This document shows, piece after piece, positions 1 through 7,439 of a DNA stretch of 22,026 nt. Source of the DNA: Actinomycetes bacterium (GTDB lineage Bacteria; Actinomycetota; Actinomycetes; Actinomycetales; Microbacteriaceae); contig JAEYVF010000006.1 in the NCBI GenBank assembly GCA_023432005.1, positions 1 through 22,026 of the forward strand, given 5' to 3'. Position numbers and translations under genes: made by a program. Each line of letters begins with the position of its first letter. The stretch's first letter is position 1. The notes under the pieces are model-generated. The model ran no database searches. It was not told the DNA's origin and worked only from the letters and a program-made list of their open reading frames with translations.

Positions 1-58
1 GGTCGTCAGCGGCACAGCGGAGCCTTCTCGTTCCACGCGGCCGACATGCTCGAAAGTC

Positions 59-64
59 TAGACT
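59..64 (+). promoter_or_regulatory. -10 element of cca (leaderless)
   Basis: TAGACT matches the actinobacterial -10 pattern TANNNT and ends 8 nt before an ATG at 73. That spacing would start the transcript at or next to the start codon. No clear -35 hexamer was seen. The same layout recurs at several other genes in this window, which strengthens the reading. Confidence 0.5.
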
Positions 65-72
65 CGACCGTT

Positions 73-1500
73 ATGCAACCCGTGGCCGACGCCGTCGCGC
101 GCCTCGGCGCGCTCGCCGACACGCCCCGCATCCGCGACCTCGCCGAGCGCTTCGCGCACGCCGGGCACGAGCTCGCGCTCGTGGGCGGACCGGTGCGCGA
201 CGCCTTCCTCGGCCGCGACTCGCACGACCTCGACTTCGCCTCCTCGGCCCGGCCGGACGAGATCCTGGCCATCATCGCGCCGATCGCCGAGGCCCACTGG
301 GACATCGGCCGCGCGTTCGGCACGATCGGCGCGCGTCTCGGCGACACGACGGTCGAGATCACGACGTACCGTGCCGACGAGTACGACGGCGCGAGCCGCA
401 AGCCCGTCGTCGCGTTCGGCGACACCCTCGAAGGGGATCTCCTGCGACGCGACTTCACGGTCAACGCGATGGCGCTGCGCGTGCCCGAGAAGGTGCTCGT
501 CGACCCCTCGGGCGGCCTCGAGGACCTGCTCGCGGCCCGGCTGCGCACGCCCATCGAGCCCGAGGTGTCGTTCGGCGACGACCCCTTGCGGATGCTGCGC
601 GGTGCGCGGTTCACGGCTCAGCTCGGCTTCACGCTCGACGAGGCGACGGCCGCCGCGACGACGGCGATGGCCGATCGCATCGGCATCGTCTCGGCTGAGC
701 GCGTCGGCGAGGAGCTCTCCAAGCTGCTGCTCGCGGACGATCCGGTTCCCGGCATCCGTGTGCTCGTCGACACGGGGCTGGCCGAGCTCGTGCTCCCGGA
801 GGTTCCCGCGTTGCGACTCGAGATCGACGAGCACGCTCACCACAAGGACGTCTACGAGCACTCCCTCACGGCGCTCACGCAGGCGATCGCGCTCGAGCGA
901 GCGCGGGGCCACGAGCCCGACCTCGTGCTGCGGCTCGCGGTGCTGCTGCACGACATCGGCAAGCCCGCCACCCGCAGGATCGAGGCGGGCGGCGCCGTGA
1001 GCTTCCACCACCACGACGTGCTCGGCGCGAAGCTCGCGTCGAAGCGCCTGCGCGAGCTGCGATTCGACGGCGACACGATCAAGGCCGTCGCGACGCTCAT
1101 CCGCCTGCACCTGCGCTTCTTCGGCTACGCCGACGCGAGCTGGACGGATGCTGCCGTGCGACGCTACGTGCGCGACGCCGGCGAGCAGCTCGAGAGGCTC
1201 CACATCCTGTCGCGAGCGGATGTCACGACCCGCAACCAGCGCAAGGCCGGGCGGCTGCAGCGCGCCTACGACGAGCTCGAGGAGCGGATCGCGGCGCTCG
1301 CCGAGGAGGAGGAGCTCGCCTCCATCCGCCCCGACCTCGACGGCGAGCGGATCATGGCGATCCTCGGCATCCGTCCCGGACCCGAGGTGGGCGAGGCGTA
1401 CCGCTACCTGCTGGAGGTGCGGCTCGACGAGGGGCCGCTCGACGAGGCGGATGCGGAGGCCCGCCTCCGCGCCTGGTGGGCGGCTCGTCCGGTCGTGTAA
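73..1500 (+). CDS. cca: CCA-adding tRNA nucleotidyltransferase
   Basis: This enzyme adds or repairs the 3' CCA end of tRNAs in the cytoplasm. The 475-residue product starts with a class II nucleotidyltransferase head: GGPVRD at residues 38-43, DLDF at 52-55 with the two metal-binding aspartates, and RRDFTVNAMA at 125-134. An HD-type domain follows, with YEHS near 261 and LLHDIGKP at 291-298, as in actinobacterial members of this size. An in-frame ATG at 46 would add nine residues. The ATG at 73 is preferred because a TAGACT -10 box ends 8 nt before it and no ribosome binding site precedes either codon. The gene reads alone, away from whatever lies left of the window. It usually lies near the replication origin in actinobacteria. 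Whether it adds the whole CCA or only part cannot be told from sequence alone. Confidence 0.95.
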   Translation: MQPVADAVARLGALADTPRIRDLAERFAHAGHELALVGGPVRDAFLGRDSHDLDFASSARPDEILAIIAPIAEAHWDIGRAFGTIGARLGDTTVEITTYRADEYDGASRKPVVAFGDTLEGDLLRRDFTVNAMALRVPEKVLVDPSGGLEDLLAARLRTPIEPEVSFGDDPLRMLRGARFTAQLGFTLDEATAAATTAMADRIGIVSAERVGEELSKLLLADDPVPGIRVLVDTGLAELVLPEVPALRLEIDEHAHHKDVYEHSLTALTQAIALERARGHEPDLVLRLAVLLHDIGKPATRRIEAGGAVSFHHHDVLGAKLASKRLRELRFDGDTIKAVATLIRLHLRFFGYADASWTDAAVRRYVRDAGEQLERLHILSRADVTTRNQRKAGRLQRAYDELEERIAALAEEEELASIRPDLDGERIMAILGIRPGPEVGEAYRYLLEVRLDEGPLDEADAEARLRAWWAARPVV

Positions 1501-1503
1501 CAT
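1498..1503 (+). promoter_or_regulatory. Possible -10 of the rpsF operon
   Basis: TAACAT overlaps the cca stop codon and is the best -10-like hexamer before rpsF. It would give a leader of about 95 nt. The -35 region is unconvincing, so this is tentative. Confidence 0.3.
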
Positions 1504-1552
1504 GAACAGGTTGCCCGCACGCCGTCCGGCGTCGCGTGCACGATGCATCAAC

Positions 1553-1603
1553 CCTCCTGCTGCAGAAATACTGCAGCCGTTCTAGACCAGAGGAGGTGGG
1601 TCA
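1553..1603 (+). promoter_or_regulatory. rpsF leader: SD-sequestering S6:S18-type motif
   Basis: A 7-bp hairpin (GCTGCAG at 1559-1565, loop AAATA, CTGCAGC at 1571-1577) is followed by CCG at 1577-1579. It is enclosed by CCTCCT (1553-1558), which is an exact complement of the rpsF Shine-Dalgarno AGGAGG (1591-1596). Ribosomal S6:S18 complexes are known to bind a leader with a CCG-containing bulge beside a hairpin upstream of rpsF in many bacteria. The layout here fits that family and suggests autorepression. The pairing is read directly; the function is inferred. Confidence 0.55.
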
Positions 1604-1999
1604 ATGACGCATCAGTACGAATTGATGGTGATTCTCGATCCCGAGATCGACGAGCGCACCGTCGCTCCGAGCCTGGACAAGTTCCTCGGCGTGATCACGA
1701 ACGACGGCGGCACCATCGAGAACGTCGACATCTGGGGTCGTCGCCGCCTGGCTTACGAGATCCAGAAGAAGTCCGAGGGCATCTACGCCGTCGTCAACTT
1801 CACGGCGACGAGCGAGGCCACCCTCGAGCTCGACCGCCAGCTGAAGCTGAGCGAGGCCGTGCTGCGCACCAAGGTGCTCCGCGCCGAGGAGGCCGTCGCC
1901 CGCGCCGGCAAGCTCGCCGCTGCCGACGAGGCGAAGGCGGCCCGCAAGGCCAAGGCGCCCGCGAAGACCGCCGCCAAGGCCGAGAAGGACGCCGAGTAG
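1604..1999 (+). CDS. rpsF: 30S ribosomal protein S6
   Basis: S6 is a small-subunit protein that binds next to S18 on the platform of the 30S subunit. The 131-residue product opens with the typical HQYELMVILDPEIDE strand and keeps the RRRLAYEIQKKSEGIYAV segment at about 45-65. Residues 1-100 cover the whole usual S6 fold. The last 25-30 residues are an Ala/Lys-rich, probably unstructured tail (AADEAKAARKAKAP and onward) that makes the protein longer than most S6 proteins. AGAGGAGG lies 6-13 nt upstream of the ATG and can be paired by the leader. It is the first gene of the operon rpsF-ssb-rpsR-rplI, with ssb starting 3 nt after its stop. Confidence 0.97.
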   Translation: MTHQYELMVILDPEIDERTVAPSLDKFLGVITNDGGTIENVDIWGRRRLAYEIQKKSEGIYAVVNFTATSEATLELDRQLKLSEAVLRTKVLRAEEAVARAGKLAAADEAKAARKAKAPAKTAAKAEKDAE

Positions 2000-2002
2000 G
2001 CC

Positions 2003-2491
2003 ATGGCCGGCGAGACGATCATCACGGTCGTGGGCAACCTCACGGCGGACCCGGAGCTGCGCTACACGCAGTCCGGTCTCGCCGTCGCGAACTTCACGAT
2101 CGCGTCGACGCCGCGCACGTTCGACCGTCAGGCGAACGAGTGGAAGGACGGCGAGGCCCTGTTCCTCCGCGCGTCCTGCTGGCGCGAGTTCGCCGAGCAC
2201 GTCGCCGGCTCGCTGACCAAGGGCAGCCGCGTCATCGCGACCGGCCGTCTCAAGCAGCGCTCCTACGACGACCGCGACGGCAACAAGCGCACCGCGATCG
2301 AGCTCGAGGTCGACGAGATCGGCCCGAGCCTGCGGTACGCGACCGCCCAGGTCACCCGCGCGTCGGGTGGCGGTGGCGGCGGCCGTTCGCAGAGCGCCGT
2401 GGCCGACGAGCCGTGGGCGGCGTCCGCGCCGTCCGACTCGGGCGACGTGTGGAACACGCCCGGCTCCTACTCCGACGACACCCCGTTCTGA
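2003..2491 (+). CDS. ssb: Single-stranded DNA-binding protein
   Basis: SSB coats single-stranded DNA during replication, recombination and repair. The 162-residue product has an OB fold at residues 1-110, recognisable from VVGNLTADPELRYTQSGLAVANFTIAS near the start and FLRASCWREFAEHV at about 52-65. A glycine-rich linker follows at about 120-130. The acidic tip ends in DDTPF, the tail that recruits partner proteins in this family. The ATG lies 3 nt after the rpsF stop, with a GAGAAGGA stretch inside the end of rpsF as a plausible ribosome binding site. Its place between rpsF and rpsR is conserved in many bacteria and couples replication and ribosome supply. Confidence 0.97.
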   Translation: MAGETIITVVGNLTADPELRYTQSGLAVANFTIASTPRTFDRQANEWKDGEALFLRASCWREFAEHVAGSLTKGSRVIATGRLKQRSYDDRDGNKRTAIELEVDEIGPSLRYATAQVTRASGGGGGGRSQSAVADEPWAASAPSDSGDVWNTPGSYSDDTPF

Positions 2492-2532
2492 TCCGCAGCG
2501 CGATCAGACCGAACACTTAGAAGGAATCAGCA

Positions 2533-2796
2533 ATGGCTGGAAAGAGCAGCGGCGGCCAGGACCGCCGCAAGCGCGGAGCCAAGGGCGGTAAGAACGCCGC
2601 TCCCGCGAAGTCGATCAAGGTCGGCGTCATCGACTACAAGGATGTCGCGACCCTCCGCAAGTTCATCTCGGAGCGCGGCAAGATCCGCGCCCGCCGCATC
2701 ACCGGTGTCTCCGTGCAGGAGCAGCGCCTCATCGCCCGCGCCGTCAAGAACGCGCGTGAGATGGCGCTCCTCCCGTACGCGGGCTCGGGCCGTTAA
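2533..2796 (+). CDS. rpsR: 30S ribosomal protein S18, cysteine-free form
   Basis: S18 pairs with S6 on the 30S subunit. The 87-residue product keeps the family core (IDYKDVATLRKFISERGKI, RRITGVSVQEQRLIARAVKNAREMALLPY). Its N-terminal 28 residues are basic and low in complexity. It has no cysteine at all: the zinc-ribbon CxxC near the N-terminus of C+ S18 proteins is replaced by an Ala/Lys stretch, so it is a C- form. AGAAGGA lies 8 nt before the ATG. The stop codon overlaps the Shine-Dalgarno of rplI. C- paralogs are known in other actinobacteria as zinc-sparing copies, but here the C- form sits in the primary operon. Confidence 0.96.
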   Translation: MAGKSSGGQDRRKRGAKGGKNAAPAKSIKVGVIDYKDVATLRKFISERGKIRARRITGVSVQEQRLIARAVKNAREMALLPYAGSGR

Positions 2797-2806
2797 GGAG
2801 ACCGAT

Positions 2807-3259
2807 ATGTCGAAGCTCATCCTCACCTCCGAGGTCTCCGGCCTCGGTTCGGCCGGTGACGTCGTCGAGGTCAAGAACGGCTACGCCCGTAACTACCTCA
2901 TCCCGCAGGGTTTCGCCGTGGCGTGGACCCGTGGCGGCGAGAAGCAGGTCGAGCAGATCAAGGCGGCCCGCGCCGCTCGCGAGCTCGCCACCCTCGAGGA
3001 GGCCCAGGCCCTCAAGGCGAAGCTCGAGGAGGCCCCCGTGCGCCTCGCCGTCAAGGCGGGACGCGAGGGTCGCCTCTTCGGCTCGGTCAAGACGGCGGAT
3101 GTCGTCGCGGCCGTCGAGTCGGCCGGTCTCGGCTCCCTCGACAAGCAGGCGATCGAGTTCAGCGCCCCCGTGAAGGCGGTGGGTCGGCACGAGGCGACCG
3201 TGCGTCTTCGCCAGGACGTCGTCGCCGCCCTCCAGCTGGAGGTCGTCGCGGCCAAGTAA
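2807..3259 (+). CDS. rplI: 50S ribosomal protein L9
   Basis: L9 is a large-subunit protein at the base of the L1 stalk that helps keep the reading frame. The 150-residue product has the N-terminal rRNA-binding domain (MSKLILTSEVSGLGSAGDVVEV, then KNGYARNYLIPQGFA), a long connecting helix at about 45-75 (EKQVEQIKAARAARELATLEEA), and the C-terminal domain starting near 80 with GREGRLFGSVKTADV. The ATG at 2807 is chosen because AAGGAG lies 6 nt before it and the residues match the family N-terminus. An open frame continues upstream but overlaps rpsR. It closes the operon and is followed by a strong terminator. Confidence 0.97.
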   Translation: MSKLILTSEVSGLGSAGDVVEVKNGYARNYLIPQGFAVAWTRGGEKQVEQIKAARAARELATLEEAQALKAKLEEAPVRLAVKAGREGRLFGSVKTADVVAAVESAGLGSLDKQAIEFSAPVKAVGRHEATVRLRQDVVAALQLEVVAAK

Positions 3260-3270
3260 GCACGCGATCA

Positions 3271-3313
3271 CCACTAGCGGCGCGCCCCCCAGGGGGTGCG
3301 CCGCTAGTGGTTT
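3271..3313 (+). terminator. Rho-independent terminator of the rpsF-rplI operon
   Basis: A perfect 13-bp inverted repeat (CCACTAGCGGCGC at 3271-3283, its complement at 3298-3310) extends inward through C/G pairs to a tetraloop, giving a stem of about 17-18 bp. TTTCCC follows at once. It starts 11 nt after the rplI stop. The T-run is short, as is common in high-G+C genomes, but the hairpin is very stable. Confidence 0.85.
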
Positions 3314-3684
3314 CCCGGGGCCGTTGTCAAGAGTCTGTCCACATGCGGGATGTGGAATCGCACAACCCTCAACCGGCACTCTAGACATCTTTCTACACAC
3401 AGGTTGTGGGGAGAGAAAGACCAGGTCAAAGCCGATATACGGCCGGTGTCCCCCGAGTTATCCACGGAACGCTCCACACCTCATTCACACATCGCACGGC
3501 GTTTCCCGCCATCCGTCCACACCTTTGTCCACAGGGTGGTTTGAGGACGCGTTCCGGCCTCCCTACCGTTGCTTCCGGCGCGGGGATCCCGACCCGACGA
3601 CCACCACCCACCTCGACCGGACGACGGCGAGCCTGCGGCTCGATGTCGGAGGCGCGACGTAGTTTCCGGCTGGAAGGAGCGCCC
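3314..3684 (+). promoter_or_regulatory. Intergenic region with DnaA-box-like repeats before dnaB
   Basis: No convincing gene was found here. The stretch 3360-3440 is visibly richer in A+T than its surroundings. It carries same-strand matches to the DnaA box TT(A/G)TCCACA: CTGTCCACA at 3335-3343, TTATCCACG at 3458-3466, CGCTCCACA at 3470-3478, TCATTCACA at 3481-3489, CCGTCCACA at 3513-3521 and a perfect TTGTCCACA at 3525-3533. Two pairs are separated by exactly 3 nt. Weaker TGTGG words on the other strand occur near 3351 and 3405. TTGTCCACA is the preferred box in several actinobacteria. Binding by DnaA is inferred. Confidence 0.6.
3541..3569 (+). promoter_or_regulatory. Predicted dnaB promoter
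   Basis: TTGAGG (3541-3546) and TACCGT (3564-3569) are separated by exactly 17 nt, a good sigma-70-type pair. The transcript would start near 3576 and have a leader of about 110 nt. The DnaA-box pair at 3513-3533 ends 7 nt upstream of the -35 hexamer, a position suited to regulation. Confidence 0.5.
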
Positions 3685-5064
<1,380 letters not shown>

Positions 5065-5077
5065 CGACCGACACGCG

Positions 5078-5452
5078 TCAGCCGGCCGCGGCCTCCGCTG
5101 CATCGCGCGCCGCGAGCTCGGCGCGCCAGTCGGCGGGCACACGCCCCGCGGGGCCCGGCACGGGCTGATCCACGGGTCGGCTCGTCGGCTCGGCGAGCCG
5201 CGGGCCGTCGACGAACTCGCCCGTCGCGTAGTCCCAGAACCAGTCCTCGCCCGGCTCGAAGCTCTGGACGATCGGATGCCCGGTCGCGTGGAAATGCGCC
5301 GTGGCATGCCTCCCGAGCGAGGTGTCGCAGCATCCGACGTGACCGCACGCGGCGCAGCGCCGGAGATGGACCCACCAGCCGCCGGATTCCTCGCACTCCC
5401 GGCAGCCGGGGCCCGACGGGGGTACCGTGGCGTCCACGCGCGGCTCGGTCAT
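5078..5452 (-). CDS. UBP-type zinc finger protein
   Basis: A 124-residue protein made almost wholly of a ZnF-UBP domain. C17xxC20, C33xxC36, C41-C42, H49, H53 and H59 follow the family pattern, with CAACGHVGCCDTSLGRHATAH as the core, and the aromatic stretch WFWDYATGEFV at 71-81 closes it. In eukaryotes this domain binds the free C-terminus of ubiquitin. Bacterial single-domain members are widespread in actinobacteria but their ligand is not established. The tail after residue 85 is Pro/Ala-rich. The start at 5452 is supported by a TAGTGT box ending 7 nt before it on the minus strand. It is divergent from the antiporter/redox pair that follows and may work with it. Confidence 0.85.
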   Translation of the reverse strand: MTEPRVDATVPPSGPGCRECEESGGWWVHLRRCAACGHVGCCDTSLGRHATAHFHATGHPIVQSFEPGEDWFWDYATGEFVDGPRLAEPTSRPVDQPVPGPAGRVPADWRAELAARDAAEAAAG

Positions 5453-5459
5453 GCGAGCC

Positions 5460-5465
5460 ACACTA
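5460..5465 (-). promoter_or_regulatory. -10 element of the UBP zinc finger gene (leaderless)
   Basis: On the minus strand TAGTGT ends 7 nt before the ATG at 5452, the leaderless layout seen elsewhere in the window. No strong -35 was seen. Confidence 0.45.
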
Positions 5466-5477
5466 ACGGCGCGCCCG

Positions 5478-5507
5478 TTGACCCGGGCCGACATCGCGCG
5501 TGAGGAT
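5478..5507 (+). promoter_or_regulatory. Possible nhaA promoter
   Basis: TTGACC (5478-5483) is followed after 18 nt by GAGGAT (5502-5507). This would start the nhaA transcript near 5514, about 50 nt before the ATG, leaving room for the visible ribosome binding site. The -10 match is imperfect. Confidence 0.35.
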
Positions 5508-5563
5508 GAGCGAGGATCGCCCCCGACCCCGCTCCACCTGTCGTGGGGCGAAGGGAGGGACGG

Positions 5564-7438
5564 ATGACCGACGTCGAGATCAGCGACGCGCCCGCGAGCC
5601 GCAGCTCCGGGTCGGGTCGACGACACCGCTCGATCGCCGAGAAGGTCGCCGCGGTCGGGCAGCAGCGCGTGGGTGCGCTCATGCTGCTCCTCGCGACGAT
5701 CGCCGCGATCGTCTGGGCGAACGGCTGGATGGAGTCGTACAGCGGGTTCTGGGAGACGCACCTCGAGCTCGGCGTCGGCGACCTGCGCCTCGACTTCACG
5801 CTGCACGCCCTCGTGAACGACGCGCTCATGGCGATCTTCTTCTTCACCGTGGGACTCGAGGTGCGCCGCGAGTTCGCGATCGGCGAGCTCACGAGCTGGT
5901 CGCGGGCCATGGTGCCCGTCGTCGCGGCGATCGTCGGGCTCGCCGTGCCGGCGCTGCTCTTCGTGCTCATCGCCGCACCCACCGGCCAGGTGCACGCCTG
6001 GGGCGTCGTCATCTCGACGGACACCGCGTTCCTGGTGGGGGCGCTCGCACTCGTCGGACCCCGCGTCCCGGGCCGCCTGCGGGTGTTCCTGCTCACGCTC
6101 GCGGTCGTCGACGACATCGGCGCGCTCAGCATCATCGCCTTCATCTACACCGACGACTTCCAGCCGCTGCCGCTCCTCATCGCGGCGGTCGGCCTCGCGG
6201 GCATCTACTTCACGCGCTATCTGCGCGGAGGCCGGGGCCTCGTCTACGCGACGCTCGCCGTCATCGTGTGGCTCGCCTTCCTCGCCTCCGGCGTGCACCC
6301 GACGCTCGCGGGTGTGGCGATCGCGCTCATGGTGCCCGTGTACCGGCCGAACCGGCGCGACGTCGAACACGCCCTCGACCTCGCGCGCACCTTCCGGCAG
6401 TCGCCCAACACCGAGTACGCGCGCGCGGCGGCCAACAGCCTCCGCGAGTCGATCTCGATCAACGAGCGGCTGCAGTCGGCCTACAGCCCGTATGTCGCCT
6501 ACGTCATCCTCCCGTTCTTCGCGCTCGCGAACGCGGGCGTCGTGCTGAGCCCGGAGATCCTCGCGGCCGCGCTCGTCTCGCCGCTCACGTGGGGCATCGT
6601 GGTCGGCCTCGTGGCGGGCAAGTTCCTCGGGGTCTTCGGCTCCACCGCGCTCATGAAGCTGTTCCGCGTGGGCGAGTTCGGCGCCGGCCTCACCCTCGAC
6701 CGCCTCGCCGGCGGAGCCGTGCTGTGCGGCATCGGCTTCACGATCTCGCTCTTCATCGTGGAGCTCGCGATCGCCGACCCGGCCGCCCAGAACGAGGCGC
6801 GTGTGGGCGTGCTCATCGCATCCGTGCTCGCCTTCGTGCTCGCGACCGTCATCTTCCGGATCTCGGATGCCGTGCACCCCGACGAGGACACCGGCCAGGT
6901 GCTCGCGCGGCCCGTCGACCCCGTGCGCGACCACGTCTTCGGGCCCATGGACGCGCCCTACGAGATCGTCGAGTACGGCGACTTCCAGTGCCCCTTCTGC
7001 TCGAAGGCCTCGGGCGTGATCCAGGAGGTCAAGGAGCAGCTCGGCGACGAGCTCCGCTACGTGTGGCGCCACGCGCCGCTCGTCGACCAGCACCCCAACG
7101 CGCTCGCGGGGGCCGAGGCCGCGGAGGCAGCCGGACTGCAGGGGTACTTCTGGGAGTACGAGCGCGGCCTGTTCGCCGACCAGGAGAACCAGCGCCCGTC
7201 CGACATCGTGCGCCTCGCCGAGAACCTGGGGCTCGACGTCCCGCGCTTCGAGCGCGATCTGCAGTCCGCTGCCGTCGCGGCGCGCGTGCGCGACGACATC
7301 CTCGACGCGGAGGCGATGCGCATCGACTCCGTCCCGACCTTCTTCATCAACGGCCGTCGTCACGTCGGCCCCTACGACGCGCGGTCGCTGCTGCGCGCGC
7401 TGCACGTCGCCGACGACAGCGTGACCCGGGAGGGCTGA
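5564..7438 (+). CDS. nhaA: Na+/H+ antiporter NhaA with C-terminal thioredoxin-like domain
   Basis: A 624-residue fusion. Residues about 25-435 form an NhaA antiporter that exports Na+ in exchange for H+ across the cell membrane. The transport aspartates are D183-D184 in VVDDIGALSIIAF, with D153 in STDTAFLVGALAL and K353 in AGKFLG at the positions of the E. coli D163/D164, D133 and K300 residues. Residues about 455-615 form a DsbA/thioredoxin-4-like domain with CPFC at 476-479 and the cis-proline site SVPTFFING (P591). Since NhaA ends in the cytoplasm, the redox domain should be cytosolic. NhaA-thioredoxin fusions are known in actinobacteria, but the role of the extra domain is not settled. 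AAGGGAGGGA ends 3 nt before the ATG at 5564, so this start is preferred over a GTG at 5543. The next gene begins 1 nt after the stop, so the two are translationally coupled. Confidence 0.93.
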   Translation: MTDVEISDAPASRSSGSGRRHRSIAEKVAAVGQQRVGALMLLLATIAAIVWANGWMESYSGFWETHLELGVGDLRLDFTLHALVNDALMAIFFFTVGLEVRREFAIGELTSWSRAMVPVVAAIVGLAVPALLFVLIAAPTGQVHAWGVVISTDTAFLVGALALVGPRVPGRLRVFLLTLAVVDDIGALSIIAFIYTDDFQPLPLLIAAVGLAGIYFTRYLRGGRGLVYATLAVIVWLAFLASGVHPTLAGVAIALMVPVYRPNRRDVEHALDLARTFRQSPNTEYARAAANSLRESISINERLQSAYSPYVAYVILPFFALANAGVVLSPEILAAALVSPLTWGIVVGLVAGKFLGVFGSTALMKLFRVGEFGAGLTLDRLAGGAVLCGIGFTISLFIVELAIADPAAQNEARVGVLIASVLAFVLATVIFRISDAVHPDEDTGQVLARPVDPVRDHVFGPMDAPYEIVEYGDFQCPFCSKASGVIQEVKEQLGDELRYVWRHAPLVDQHPNALAGAEAAEAAGLQGYFWEYERGLFADQENQRPSDIVRLAENLGLDVPRFERDLQSAAVAARVRDDILDAEAMRIDSVPTFFINGRRHVGPYDARSLLRALHVADDSVTREG

Positions 7439-7439
7439 C

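Noticed and set aside
1543..2520. Plus-strand open frame of 325 codons across rpsF and ssb
   Set aside because: It is a shifted reading of rpsF and ssb, made mostly of Arg, His and Pro.
3314..3684. Main chromosomal origin oriC
   Set aside because: dnaA, dnaN and rpmH are not next to it and only a few boxes are strong. Kept as a DnaA-box array rather than the origin.
3406..3684. N-terminal extension of DnaB
   Set aside because: The added residues resemble translated intergenic DNA, would overlap the DnaA-box repeats, and the GTG at 3685 has a strong ribosome binding site.
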